In this document: positions 33,401 through 44,089 of the stretch, piece after piece
How the letters are laid out: every line of letters begins with the position of its first letter
How positions within the stretch are numbered: position 1 is the stretch's first letter
From: Diphasiastrum complanatum
Lineage: Eukaryota; Streptophyta; Lycopodiopsida; Lycopodiales; Lycopodiaceae
Assembly: GCA_029204225.1 (NCBI GenBank)
Contig: CM055113.1
Span: 23,146,405-23,210,404 of the forward strand
Reading direction: 5' to 3'
DNA length: 64,000 bases
Translations under genes and position numbers: made by a program
The notes under the pieces: generated by a model
The model's input: the letters and a program-made list of their open reading frames with translations, nothing else
Databases searched by the model: none
What the model was told of the DNA's origin: nothing

Positions 33401-34157
33401 TGTCAAAAATGGTAAACTCCTGCAACTTTGTCACAGCACGAACAAGACACGAAGGTCGAACGAGAACAATTCACGATAGTCAACATGTCTTTGACTCGAA
33501 GCACAAACGATTCGCGAATCAATTGCGCATTGTAAACACACCTCCAGGACTGCAAACCGCAAAAGGGACGCAGAACGAAACACATGAAGAGAAATTCTTC
33601 GCACTGCCAGCTGGCAGCTCAACGGGCTTCATGCCCAGCTGAAACGAATAGCAACGATGGAGACTAACTAACTAGTTGATTAGCATTAACTAGTCTTGTG
33701 ATTCTACGTTTAGCTATCTTGTAAACTCCACATGGTGGAGGTATAAACAATACTCTTTGGATCATAACTAAAAGGAGAGAGATAGTGAATACAGAGATCT
33801 GTAAGAAATAGAGAGAGACGTAGCGAATAGAGTAAGAAAGCAAAAATACCATAGTTGTGCATGAAAGTCTGCCAACGAGCAGAACACAGCGAAAGAGCAG
33901 AGAGTCATTCCGCCAACGAGCGAGACACTGACGATCTTGCTCTAAAACCAAACAGACAATATAGTCGCTCTATTTCGTGTATCTCTTGGCCTTGTGATGT
34001 GTCTCTTGATTGCTAGAATAAAATATGTTCTATGATGTTTAGTCGAGTGTCTGGGATCCCGTAAGAGCTTCCACACGAAAAGAAAATTCAAAGACAGAAA
34101 ATTGTTCGTGAATCATAAGAGAGAGAACAAACACGAAACGTAACAACTTCCATGACA
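33401..34157 (+). repeat. Copia-3 3' LTR
   Basis: TGTCAAAAATGG...CATGACA, 757 bp, collinear with 28664-29444 apart from the 24-bp indel and scattered substitutions. Followed at 34158 by AAGGT. Confidence 0.96.
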
Positions 34158-34162
34158 AAGGT

Positions 34163-34488
34163 TTAGAAAAATAGTCATCCAACGACTGTCTAGCACCTCT
34201 TTAGATTCCATACCTCCATCCAAGGCATAGACACCTACCTACCCTTTACCAAAGACACTAGTACCTTAATCCAAGGCACCTACCCTTACTCCTAAGGGTA
34301 CCCCTTATCCAAGGGTCACGTGACTGCATACCTCCGACCAAGGTATAGTCACTTGTCTGCCCTTATCCAAAGGCACATACCCTTAATCTTAAGGGTAATT
34401 CTTATACAAGGGTAACTTGCCATTTAGCCCCCAACACTAAATGAACTAATAGGGTTCTGAAGTACTGCTAGTTACATAGGTATGTAGC
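34163..34488 (-). repeat. chromovirus 3' LTR, proximal half (right of Copia-3)
   Basis: The minus strand starts TGCTACATACC after a purine-rich GGAGGAGGGAA at about 34499-34489. It contains several variants of a CCAAGGCA/ACCCTTA motif (34230-34420), giving it a quasi-repetitive U3. It continues beyond Copia-3 at 28663. Confidence 0.7.
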
Positions 34489-34505
34489 ATTCCCTCCTCC
34501 TAAAC

Positions 34506-35251
34506 TTAAATTTTTTCTTGTAGGGAAAAATTTGGAAAATTCTTCTGGAGATCAGCCTCCTTTTCCCAGGTATCCTCCTCCTCTGATTTGCCCCTCCACC
34601 TGACTGAAAATTCTCGAAGCACTCTACTTTGTAGAGTCCTCTGCTGACTATTTACAATCGCCTCGAGTTCAGGTGGTCCACTCACGGACTCTTCAAGAAG
34701 AAGTTCCACTAGATCTTTCACGGGGACCAAGGTCTCCCCAACCCCCAACGAGGGTTTCAACTTACTAACGTGGAAAACAGGATGAATTCCAACATTAGCT
34801 AGAAGGTCTAGTTTGTATGCAACCATGTTTATCACTTGCATAACTTAAAAGGACCGCAATACCTAGGTGCCAACTTTGCACACTTAATAGTTTTCAAGCC
34901 CCTAGAGTGACTAGGGACTCTCAAAAACACCCAGTCATTGACCATGAATACCTTGTGCTTCTGAGATAGATCAGCATAGTGCCTTGCCTTGTCTTGGGCA
35001 CTTCTTATGCTATCTTTAGCCAGCTGTAACATTTCTTGCATATCCGCAAGAAAATCAGTTGCAGCTTGCACCGGTAGGTTTTTCATGCCAACACTAATTG
35101 GTGATCGAGGTTGAAAACCGTACATAAACATGAAAGGGCTGAATCCAGTCGCTAAATGTTTTGCACTGTTATATGCAAATTCCACCAGTGGAAGGTACTG
35201 TTCCCAATCAGACTGTCGATGGCCCACATATACTCGTACATCTAAGTACAT
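34506..35251 (-). pseudogene. chromovirus integrase C-terminus with chromodomain
   Basis: 35251-34832: DWEQYLPLVEFAYNSAKH, TGFSPFMFMYGFQPRSPI, DKARHYADLSQKH and APRYCGPFKLCK to a stop. After a one-base shift, 34841-34506: LLANVGIHPVFHVSKLKPS and the chromodomain LREFSVRWRGKSEEEDTWE followed by LQKNF, with aromatic/acidic spacing typical of chromoviral chromodomains, which bind modified histone H3 during integration. Confidence 0.9.
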
Positions 35252-35269
35252 AGGCCTCTACTTGGCTTT

Positions 35270-36160
35270 TCATCTTAGGCCACCAACATTGCCTTCGAAC
35301 TAAGTCAAGTATTTTTTGTCTACCCAGATGTCCTGCGCATGGACTATCATGACACTCATGCAAGATTTGGGCCTTTACAGTGTAATTTTTCGGTACAAAA
35401 ACCTTTCCTAAGCCTAGGTAAGGATAAATGCCAATCGAACAAATTGGAGAATATGCTGACAAAAAAATCCTATAAACCCCAAGAAAGACTTGATTTCCCA
35501 AACTGTGGTGAGAATAGACCAGTCAATAACCCTCTGGATACGATCAGTTTCAATCTCCACCCCCCGTTCGGAAATCTTATGCCCCAAGTAGGACAATTCC
35601 TTAGCAAAGAAGTCGCACTTAGACTCCTTGGCAAAGAGCTTTTTCTTTCTTAGGATGTCCAAGACAAACCTAAGATGCTCTTTATGTTCCGCCAAAGTCT
35701 TACTAAACACTAGGATATCATCTAAGAATATCACTATGAATCTTCCCAAATATGGCCTGAACAAATCGTTCATCATTTGTTGGAAAGTTGCCGGTGCATT
35801 GGTCAAACCAAAATGCAAAACCAAAAATTCATAGTGACCAAAGCGAGTTCGAAACCCGGTTTTTGGAATATCTTTTGCCTTAATGCATATCTGATGGTAG
35901 TCTGATCTTAGATCTATCTTGGTAAATTACCCAGCACCACCAAGATAGTCTATTGGATCATCCATCCGCGGTAGTGGATATCTATTCTTAACGATTACCT
36001 TGTTCAATTTCTTATAGTCGACGCAAAACCTTATAGTTACATCCTTCTTGGCAACCAGAACCAATAGTGATGCCCAAGGAGACTTACTAGGTTGTACCCA
36101 CCTCTTTTTCAAGTAATCATGTAATTGCCTACTTACCTCAGCCTTTTCTGATGCACTCAT
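35270..36160 (-). pseudogene. chromovirus reverse transcriptase joined to integrase zinc-binding segment
   Basis: RT: EVSRQLHDYLKKRWVQPSKS, PWASLLVLVAKKD, FCVDYKKLNKV, NRYPLPRMDD, a stop at 35929, then LVLHFGLTNAPATFQQMMND, the catalytic FIVIFLDDILVFSKT (near 35715), SYLGHKIS and IKSFLGFIGFF. The RNase H domain should follow. Instead, within about 40 codons, the text is KVFVPKNYTVK, ILHECHDSPCAGHLGRQKI and CWWPKM, the H2C2 integrase zinc finger. The deletion joint is near 35420. Confidence 0.9.
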
Positions 36161-36914
36161 CCTATAAGGACGTTGTGCGATTGGAATTGCTCCAGGTTAT
36201 TAGGTCAATTTTATGATCAACTATTCTTTCTGGTGGTAAACCTACATGAAGGTCTAAAAAAACATCATTGAATTATTGCCTAAGTTCATTATAGGCTTCA
36301 AATTCTGTAGTGTTCTCACTAGATATATTCATGGCATTTATGTTAAGTTCTTCATCATTGCAGAAAATGATATCATTATGAAAACATAAATAAACTTTAA
36401 AATCAAAATTCTTCGTAATAGAATTAAGTTCTTGTTTAGAATAAGAGTTAACACTTTTAGTGTCAACACTTAAACTAGCCTTGATCTTAATTAAAGAATT
36501 CTCATCCATAAAAGATAAAGATTTGTCAACAAAATCAATTTTCAATTACTTGTTCTTATCAAAATGCCATTGTTGCCATAGAACAATATTTACATTAGCT
36601 AATGCAACAGCATGGAATTCTAGTTTTTCAAAATAATCCTGAATGTGCAATTCTACATCAGGAACAATAAAATCCATCAAATCGGAATTACTTCCCAATG
36701 CCATTGTCACACAGTATTTTTTTTCTCACTTTTTTTGGTAGAAAGGTTTAGCGTCTGCACCAAATTTACATTAATAAAGTTGTGAGTGGATCTCGTGTCA
36801 AAAAGAACATTAACAACTTGATCATTAACTTTACCTTTAATGCAAATAAGGTCATTAGGTCCAAAAACTAAAGAAATAAGGAAACAAACATCCATCTCAT
36901 TACTTCGAGATAGA
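36161..36914 (-). pseudogene. chromovirus protease and linker
   Basis: Protease-like text: CFLISLVFGPNDLICIKG, VNVLFDTRSTHNFINVNLV (near 36800). The catalytic D-T/S-G reads D-T-R, so the Gly is lost (a G-to-A type change). Downstream (36545-36273) is a weakly conserved linker leading to RT, with stops at 36546 and 36270. Confidence 0.75.
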
Positions 36915-37817
36915 TTACCTGAAAGTGAAGCTTGTTTTTTTATGTGCAAGGTGACCCTCGCCATTGCACTTGAAGCACAGGTTCTTCTTATGAGCTTCAG
37001 CTTTATCATTGGCACCTTGATGGTTATTAAAGTTTTTCTTGGTTTTCTTAGAATTGTTGGAATTGGGATGTGTTTCACTAACAGCTTCCCTATCCTTCCT
37101 CTTAATTTGAAAACCTTGTTTCTGCTCATTAGGCTGTTGACCCCTAGATGGCTTAGGTGTGTCATCAAAGTATTTTGCAGCCCTAATAGAATCTTCTAGA
37201 GTTTTTGGATGGTTCCTACGAACATCCACTTGATAATCTTTTGGTAACCCATCAATGAACATTAACATTTGTACCTTAGGCAGAATATTACTATAAAGTG
37301 GATTCAGGTACTCATGAAAATCTTGAATAGATTGTTCCAAACCTTTATTCATGGTTAGATGACTCAACTTTTGGAAGTGTTCATAGTCATCTAAAAGTGG
37401 TAAAAAATAATCCCTAAAAAGCATGCAAAAATTGTCCCATGTACAAGGTTGATTGCCCTTTGCAACTAAGTCATCCCACCAAGCTAAGGCTCTTCCTACA
37501 AGGAACATGGTGATAGTGGATAACTTTTCACATTCATGGAATTGGTTCATGGCAAAGTATTTGTTCCAAATATCTAGCCAAGAACTTACCACTTGTAAGT
37601 TCCTATTTTTCTTTTCCCCCTTAAATGCTTTTACGGGAGGTGGAACTACATGCTTCTTCTGATTGGCTAACCTAGACTCTAAGTCTTGCTTTCTTTGATT
37701 AGTTTTAGGAAGCTGCTTATTAGTGGCTTGAATTTGTTGGTATAAAAGTTCAAGAGCTTGTGCCACATTGGATGGGTTTGATAGGTCAAATGTTGGGTTT
37801 TCATTGGTTTGATCCAT
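36915..37817 (-). pseudogene. chromovirus gag
   Basis: A 300-codon open frame from an ATG at 37817. It has an N-terminal coiled-coil-like region (VAQALELLYQQIQATNKQL), the Retrotrans_gag core (VSSWLDIWNKYF, LVGRALAWWDDLVAKG, WDNFCMLFRDYFLPL, LEQSIQDFHEYL, FIDGLPKDYQ), a basic Ser/Asn-rich segment and a zinc knuckle CFKCNGEGHLAHKK whose final Cys is Lys. This is the longest uninterrupted retroelement frame in this part of the window. Confidence 0.9.
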
Positions 37818-37857
37818 TATTGGGGTTGCTTGTGTGTTTTCCTATTATGCAAATACC

Positions 37858-38303
37858 TAGAGGAGGCTGATCGGATCTCTCATGTACTTTGCAAATAATA
37901 CACGTCCTGACATTGCTTATGCAGTTTTCAGAATGATCCAGTTCAATATCGATCCAGGATTTATGCACTGGAAGATAGCCAAGAGAATTTTGCAATACCT
38001 TCAACAGACGAATGATTATGGGCTGTGTTTCTCTCAACATGAAGGATTTTTTATCAAATCCTACAACGATGCAAGCTGGGCATCCTTGAAGGATGACCGC
38101 AAGAGCATCTCCGGAGGATGAACAATAGCAACTGGTGCAGCTGTGATATAGGTCAGCAGGAAGCAATAGACCATAACCACGCAATCATCCTACGAAGTAG
38201 AGTATGTTGCAGCAACCAAGATGGCGAACGAGCTTACATGGCTCGAGCAGTTCCTTGACGGACTGGGAGAGAACTCCAAGGAGCCATTGCTATTGTTCAT
38301 GGA
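37858..38303 (+). pseudogene. Ty1/copia RT end and RNase H fragment
   Basis: RRLIGSLMYFANNTRPDIAY, GFMHWKIAKRILQYLQQT, IKSYNDASWASLKDDRKSIS, stops at 38119, 38147 and 38170, then EVEYVAATKMANELTWL. It is cut on the left by the chromovirus and on the right at 38303 by the LTR of the gag-only element. It is an older layer of the nest. Confidence 0.85.
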
Positions 38304-39139
38304 TGTTTACAAATCCCCTTTTCCAGAGGCTCTGTTTACTACGAGACTTTTTACTTACTTCTTCTTCAGAACCGTTTTTGCCTGTTATCAGGCTTCATGG
38401 CATTCGTTAGATAGTTTTTTGATTTTACGATGCCAACCCAGACAGAAGGGACAGAGTTTTGTTGTAGTATATTTCTTTATTTACCTGCTTGTCAGAGGAC
38501 TACTCAGGGACGTCACTCTTGAATGCACTTGCATTCTACATAGATGCAAGCCTAGAACGCTCATTCACAAATCAGCATGTAAACCAATGAACGTTCAGTA
38601 GTTTCTACTGCTACTTACTCTAAAAATGGACTGAAATCAGAGCCTACACTACACTAAACTGAGCTACATTTGCATAAACTGATAAACAAGAAACAAGAAC
38701 TAAACTGCAGCATGTTAGAAGTCCAAGAATCAAGAAACCAACCAGTCTATTGATTCTTGAACATCTCAATAACATCAAGAACTGGATTGTATAGAGATAT
38801 GCAAGAATCACACCACAGCTCCAGCCTATTTACTTTACCTGAATGCTGGTTTCTACATTAATCCAAAAGAAAGCTAATCCACTCTACAAAAGCAGCAAAT
38901 CTAATCCACTCTATAGTCCACAACCACACACAAAAGGAGGGAAGGGCAAGTTCATAAATGCATCACTCAAGAAACAAGCATGATCAAGGAGGGGGTACTT
39001 CTTCTGATTGAGTCTCTTTGGATTGCCCATCTGTCTTCTTAGCCTTGTCGTTTTCATATTTGACTTGTGATCTTGGCTGTCGATCTTGCTGGTGTTATTG
39101 TTGGCAGCGTAACTGCTCCAGTGGATCCAAGCGGATCCA
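38304..39139 (-). repeat. 3' LTR of the gag-only element
   Basis: Plus-strand TGTTTACAAATCCCC at 38304 to the CA at 39138-39139 before the PPT. The first 688 bp match 44090-44777. The remaining 148 bp have no partner because the other LTR is truncated. Confidence 0.7.
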
Positions 39140-39151
39140 CTCTCTCCCCCC

Positions 39152-40132
39152 AAAAAAAATCTGTTGGTGAGGATGTTGTTGCTAGTAACTGGTCATGTTC
39201 AAGGTTGGATCTGCGTGTGGAACACGTAGTTGAAACTCGTTAAACATGTGACTGTACTAAAGATTGAACAATTTCTAACTAAATTTGTTTTGATTTTGCT
39301 ATAGTTGACTTGAAGATGAATATGGCAATGAGATGCAGGAATCAACTCCGATTGTCCATGAATTTCTGATATTTCTCAAAAAATTCTAAACTGTTGTACA
39401 AGATAATTTGAAGATGGATAGATGAATGAAAATGTGTTCTAGAGATGCTCTACAGAAGACTCTCGTGCAGTAGCTATTCCTCATGCAAAAATCAATCACA
39501 CAAAATAGGTGAAGAGAAACAAGGAAATAAACAAATGTGGCAGAGAGTGAGCACTGTATAGCACTTGTCGAACAAAACTTGCATTCATCAACATTGATAA
39601 GTCATCTTGATAGTTGTAATATTTCATTTGTGTTGTAGAGTAATGTGACTTACTCTCATATGCCCTTGTCAAAACAAGGCAGGGTTGGTGACACTAACAT
39701 CTATCATCATGGATAACAGATGTTGTAAGATATAGCGTGAGATGCAGGTATGGGTGAGGTACTATGTCCTGAGGACCTCTTTGAACAAGAGATTCAGAAC
39801 TGAATCTCTATATGGATTTCCGAATCCTAGATTTGTTGTGTATTGCACATTGGAAATCTGATCAGCATGTGGAAAGACAAATAGATTGGAGTTTGTAGAA
39901 AGGGAGAAAAACTGTCAATTCCCTATGGAGGTTGCTCTTGGTTGGACATTGTAGCAGATGACGGAATATCGGTTTCACTTTCTTTCGACAAGGACTCATT
40001 TCAGATTGTCTTTTTGCATTATGGCGCTGGCGTATTGTGCGGTGTTGTAGAAGTTTGCAAGAAACTTCTCAATTGAACAGCAGGTTTCACTATTTGTTGC
40101 GATGGTGCTCATGTTGTGTTGTCGTGAGGATC
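39152..40132. other. internal spacer of the gag-only element where pol would lie
   Basis: No pol motifs on either strand and only short frames. Non-coding 3' internal region, ending at a PPT (39151-39140). Confidence 0.6.
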
Positions 40133-40139
40133 CTATTGT

Positions 40140-41467
40140 GATGGGCAGTAGGATCTTGGTCGGCTATCTCGGGTAGTCTTTGAAATTGTGTTTTCTGATA
40201 TAGTCAGGACACTCAGCATGGTACTTGGTCTTGACTGGACAATCAACCATGAAGTGGCCAGTTTCACCACAGATGAAACATCTGGTGTGCAGTGGCCCTT
40301 GTATAACGGCGTAGCCATCTTGTATGGCTAATGGTTCTAGACTTTCTGATGGATAGTCATGATAAGGCAAGGCATGTCCAGACTGTGATGGGTGTTCTTC
40401 ATATTTTTGGACTGTATGCGCTTGGATAGGTCGATATGAAGGACAGGGATCAACTAGATGCGTAGCCCGGCAGTGTGGACACCATATTGTTTTTTGTCTA
40501 TAAGGTACTTGTGCAAGGTTTGGCTGACCAGGCATATTGCTTTGGATAGACTTCAGGGTAGCTTGAAACTCATTGGTGAGTTTCTCCATCTGTAGTTGAT
40601 GTTGTTTATTAAGCAACTCCAACTGGGATTTCCAAAGTTGATCTCGGGTGTCCTCGATCGGCTTTGACGCAAGGACATGAGCGTGTGGTGCTCGTCTTTC
40701 CCTAGATTCGTCAACATCTGATCCTTCGTCTTCTTCCTTGATGGCATCAGACATAGCTAACTTTAGACTCGTGTATTCATCATTGGATTTAAGCTCGCGT
40801 CTAATCCATCTTGGAAGGTCGACTAAAAACTAGATGATGAGCATCTGTTCAGAGGGTTGCGCTTGTACTTGACTTTTGAGACGTTTGAAACGCTCATATA
40901 GTCTCATACGCGTTCGTCTTTTGTCATCTTGATGTTACTCAGTTTGACAAAAGGGCTCTCTACCAAGCGAAAGGGCTTAAAACGCTTGATAAAGGACTCT
41001 TTTAAAATTGACCATTCTGTCTTTTCGTCACGATCAAGGTTGAAAAACCAATCACGTGCTTTAGCGATCATGGTCATCGAAAATAGTTGGACCATAGCAT
41101 CGGGGGATGTTTCACCATATACATCACATGCATTCTCAAAGATTTGCAAAAATCTTTGAGGGTCCGAACTACCGTCAAATTTTGGTAGGTCTAGTTTTGG
41201 TGTACATCTCTCAAGATTAGCTCCGTGGATAGCAGAAATTCCATTAGTGTTGGTTCTAACCCGTGAGGGCTCAGCACCAGCAAAATGGGGTCGTGCGCGT
41301 GAGGACTCGGCTCTATCAGGTTCTTGTCCGTCAAATGGGTTTGTGAATGGCTCTTGGAGTTCGGCCCGCAGTCGGTAGGACCTATGACATCTGATTTGTT
41401 CAGCTACAGGGGACCTGATCTCGTATGGATAATCGTCTGGGACTTGAGGATCATTTTGTTGGTCCAT
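40140..41467 (-). pseudogene. Gypsy-type gag of the gag-only element
   Basis: 41467-40904 opens MDQQNDPQVPDDYPYEIRS and carries the Retrotrans_gag domain: LPKFDGSSDPQRFLQIFENA, AMVQLFSMTMIAKARDWF and EWSILKESFIKRFKPF. After stops at about 40903-40755, 40754-40164 has a Gln/Lys coiled-coil-like stretch (LLNKQHQLQMEKLTNEFQ), a WCPHCRATHLVDPC Cys/His pair and an intact CCHC knuckle CFICGETGHFMVDC. Only the middle break separates the two halves, so the protein was probably about 430 residues. The protease that should follow is absent. Confidence 0.85.
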
Positions 41468-43329
41468 TGGGTACTGGTGCTTTTTTCTGTGTTTAGTTTT
41501 TTTTTTTTTTGGTGGTCCCTACGGTTTACGGTTTACGATTACGGGGGGGTTGCAGTTATTTGCAGTGACTACGGATTTTGATGGGGAGGACTGGTTCTAC
41601 GTTGCAATACGATTGTTACGGGGAATACGGGTTGTTTGCGGAAGTTTGAAGGTGAGTTGTGGGTGGATGGAGAGCGGTTTGCGACAGCGGTCTATTTGCG
41701 GTTTTTTGACAATCCGTTTGGTCGAAGGTGGCCGTGGGTAGTTGTAGAGCCGTAGGATTGCGGTCTGTTGCGGCCTAATGTGGTGTCAGCGGGCTGATTG
41801 CGGTGTCAACGACTGATTATGGATGCTGTTAGAGGGTTGCCTGTGAGTGGATGGAATGGGAATGATTGCAGGTGAAGGGTCCGTGTGCAGGCGTAAGATG
41901 GCGTTTGTGGATGAGTTGGAGCGGTTGCGTGCTTCACGGATGCAGGGTGGATATTTGTTTGCAATGGAGTGTGGAGGGTGGTGTGGTTGCGGGTGTGTGT
42001 GGAGGCAGTGTGAAGGGGAATTGATGTGGAAGGATGCGACAGAAACGGATGGAGGTGGAGCGGTGTGGGTTGCCAAGAGCAGTCGTAGGGTCGTAGGATT
42101 GTGGTCTTGGGCGGTGATTTGCGGTGGTGGACGGGTTCGACGTGTCAGGATGGATGGCAATGGTTTGCGGTGGGCGGCAGTCCCTACGGGTTGTGATGGG
42201 TTGCGGTGCTATGCGAGTGTGGGTAGAGGGTGGCTTGTGGCGATTGAAGGTGTCCGTGGGGGTAATCGTGGACCGTAGGATTGTGGTCGTGAGCGATGAT
42301 TTGCAGTGTAGGTGGAGGTGGTCCATAAGGTGGGGAGAGTGCAGATGGTGCGGGCCAATGCGGTGGTAGGGTGATTGTGAATTTTCAATGAAATGCGATG
42401 GTTGCAACGTAAGACAGTGTGAGGGCGGCTATTGCGATGGGGAGCGGAGGGTATGTTGAATGAGGTGGTATACGAATGTAGGGTGGTCGCAAGGGTTCGA
42501 TGGAATGCGATGAGTGTGGTTAGTTGCGGAGGAGGTGGAGCAGTGTGGGTTGTCGAGGGCAGTCATGGGGTCGTAGGATTGCGATCTTGGGCGGCTGCGA
42601 CGAGCGTTTGCTATGTCAGCGTCGATGGCGGATGATGGCGGAGTGGGGGCTGTTGCGTTCTTCACGGTTTCAAGGTGGGGCAGGGATGTTTGGGTGTAGC
42701 TAGGGGGTGGCTTGTGGGCGGGTGAATGTGGATGTTGGTGATGGAGGTGTTTGAATGTGGTGTGTCGTTGCTTTTAATGCAGTGGTTATGGGTGAATGTG
42801 ATATGGGAGGCGAAGAAAGGCACAGTGTATCAGATGCAAATGAGGATAGATGTAGTCAGATGGAAACGAAGGTAGAGGGCGGCAGATGCAACGAAAATGC
42901 GGGTGCGATGCAAGGTGTGGTATTGGATGGCCAATGAAGGTGGTGTGATTGTGGTGGAATGCCTATGGATCAGTTGGTGAATGCGGTCTATTGCGGTTGC
43001 AGGGGAATGCAATGGGGCAGACGTTGCGGTGGGTTGCGGATATTGTGATCGCTATGGTGCATGGACTGATGCAACTGAATGCAGTTGAATGTGGTCCCTA
43101 CTATGTAGAGGTTGTTCACACAGGTCAAGGTGTCACTACGGTTTCATGTAGATGGAGGCCCGTGTCGTTGTTGTTCACATGTATTTGTTATAGCGTTGCA
43201 TATAGATAGATAGGTTGTCAGAGAAAGCGTCAATGCAAGCTGTGTATTTGAGGTACGTCGTGCTCGTCAGTTCGGATCGTCGTTAGAAAGGTCTGCCGTC
43301 TAGCGTAGATCTAGCCGGTTGAAGCAGGT
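41468..43329 (-). other. long G/T-rich leader of the gag-only element
   Basis: About 1.9 kb in which the plus strand is very rich in G and T (the minus strand in C and A), with many variants of TTGCGGT, GGTTGCGG and GGGTGG. Long frames on both strands here (for example 41847-42278 plus, 41934-42407 minus) are Gly/Val/Trp-rich or Pro/His/Thr-rich and come from composition. No protein motif. It lies between PBS and gag, so it is the untranslated leader. Confidence 0.7.
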
Positions 43330-43835
43330 CGTCAGTTGAGATCTAATACTGACCATCGATTGAGATATGAGTGATGGGTGTCAGTTGAAATTTGAGGGGA
43401 TGGCTTCGGTTGAGATCTGATGTAGTGCGTCGGTTGAGATCTAACTAAAAGCCATCGGTTCAGATTAGAGAGTGGGCGTCGGTTGAGACTTGACAGTGGC
43501 CGTCGGTTGAGATCTGACTGAGGCCGTCGGTTGAGATTTGACAATGGCCATCGGTTGAGATTTGACAGTGGTCGTCGGTTGAGATCTGATGCAATGCCGT
43601 CGGTGAAGATCCGGTGCAATGCGTCGGTTGAGATTTGATGCAATGCGTCGGTTGAGATTTAATGCAATGCGTCGGTCGAGATTTGATGCAATGCGTCGGT
43701 CGAGATTGCAATAGATCACCGTCGGTCGAGATGTAACGGATGACCATCGGTTGAGATTAGACTGTAGCGCATCAGTCGAGATCTGACTGATGGGTGTCGG
43801 TCGAGATCTGAGAGATGGCTCTGGCTCTGGTTGTG
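43330..43835 (-). repeat. 24-30 bp tandem repeat array in the leader
   Basis: About 18 units with core GTCGGTTGAGATCTGA (plus strand), spaced mostly 24-25 bp apart, some near 30 bp. Variants are GTCGGTCGAGAT and ATCGGTTGAGAT. Part of the array alternates TTGATGCAATGC spacers. On the minus strand it translates to repeating ISTD/LNRRP peptides, which is an artefact of the periodicity. Confidence 0.9.
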
Positions 43836-44074
43836 ATTTCAAGCGTGAGGAGCGTGAGCCTGTGGTGAAAGAAACTCAGTTCTGTTAGAGTGTTTGTTTA
43901 CAAGTGATTGGCGAGGCTAATAGCTCATGGATTTGGGTAATGATGTAGCCAACGATGTGGCTCTGGAAAGTGTGTAGGAACTCAAATTTGTTTAAAGATT
44001 TGGAATGTTGTTGCAGGGATTTGAGCATGGACAAGGTTGCGGGTTTCTGATGTAGAGGGTGTTGGAGTTCAATG

Positions 44075-44089
44075 GGCAACGGTGTCAAG
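44075..44089 (-). promoter_or_regulatory. probable primer binding site of the gag-only element
   Basis: The minus strand reads CTTGACACCGTTGCC directly after the LTR CA. It differs from the plant Gypsy TGGCGCCGTTGCC site by two G-to-A changes. Confidence 0.55.

Larger units (their letters stand above)
28664..34157 (+). mobile_element. Copia-3: structurally complete Ty1/copia retrotransposon
   Basis: Both LTRs are complete (781 and 757 bp), with a perfect 5-bp target duplication, PBS, PPT and all domains in order: gag, zinc knuckles, protease, GAG-pre-integrase, integrase, RT, RNase H. It is the youngest insertion in its nest because it interrupts the chromovirus LTR. The polyprotein is nevertheless broken by about ten stops and at least four frameshifts, so it cannot make its own enzymes. 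LTR copies differ by a 24-bp indel and scattered transitions. Confidence 0.97.
34489..37855 (-). mobile_element. minus-strand Ty3/gypsy chromovirus, internally deleted
   Basis: Minus-strand order: gag with one knuckle (37817-36915), protease (about 36900-36707), RT (36160-35420), H2C2 zinc segment of integrase (about 35420-35270), integrase C-terminal part (35251-34832) and a terminal chromodomain (34841-34506). RNase H and the integrase catalytic core are absent. The 5' LTR is missing: at about 37857 the sequence changes abruptly to a plus-strand Copia fragment. A chromodomain at the polyprotein end defines the chromovirus lineage. Confidence 0.9.

Noticed and set aside
41847..42407. Long overlapping frames on both strands in the G/T-rich leader (143 and 157 codons)
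   Set aside because: Both arise from skewed base composition; the peptides are Gly/Val/Trp-rich or Pro/His/Thr-rich without motifs.
43330..43835. CRISPR-like array
   Set aside because: Units of about 24 bp vary in sequence, there are no unique spacers, and the setting is a eukaryotic retroelement.
43332..43842. Repetitive-protein frames with LNRRP and ISTD repeats
   Set aside because: They translate a tandem DNA repeat; all frames stay open because of the periodicity.
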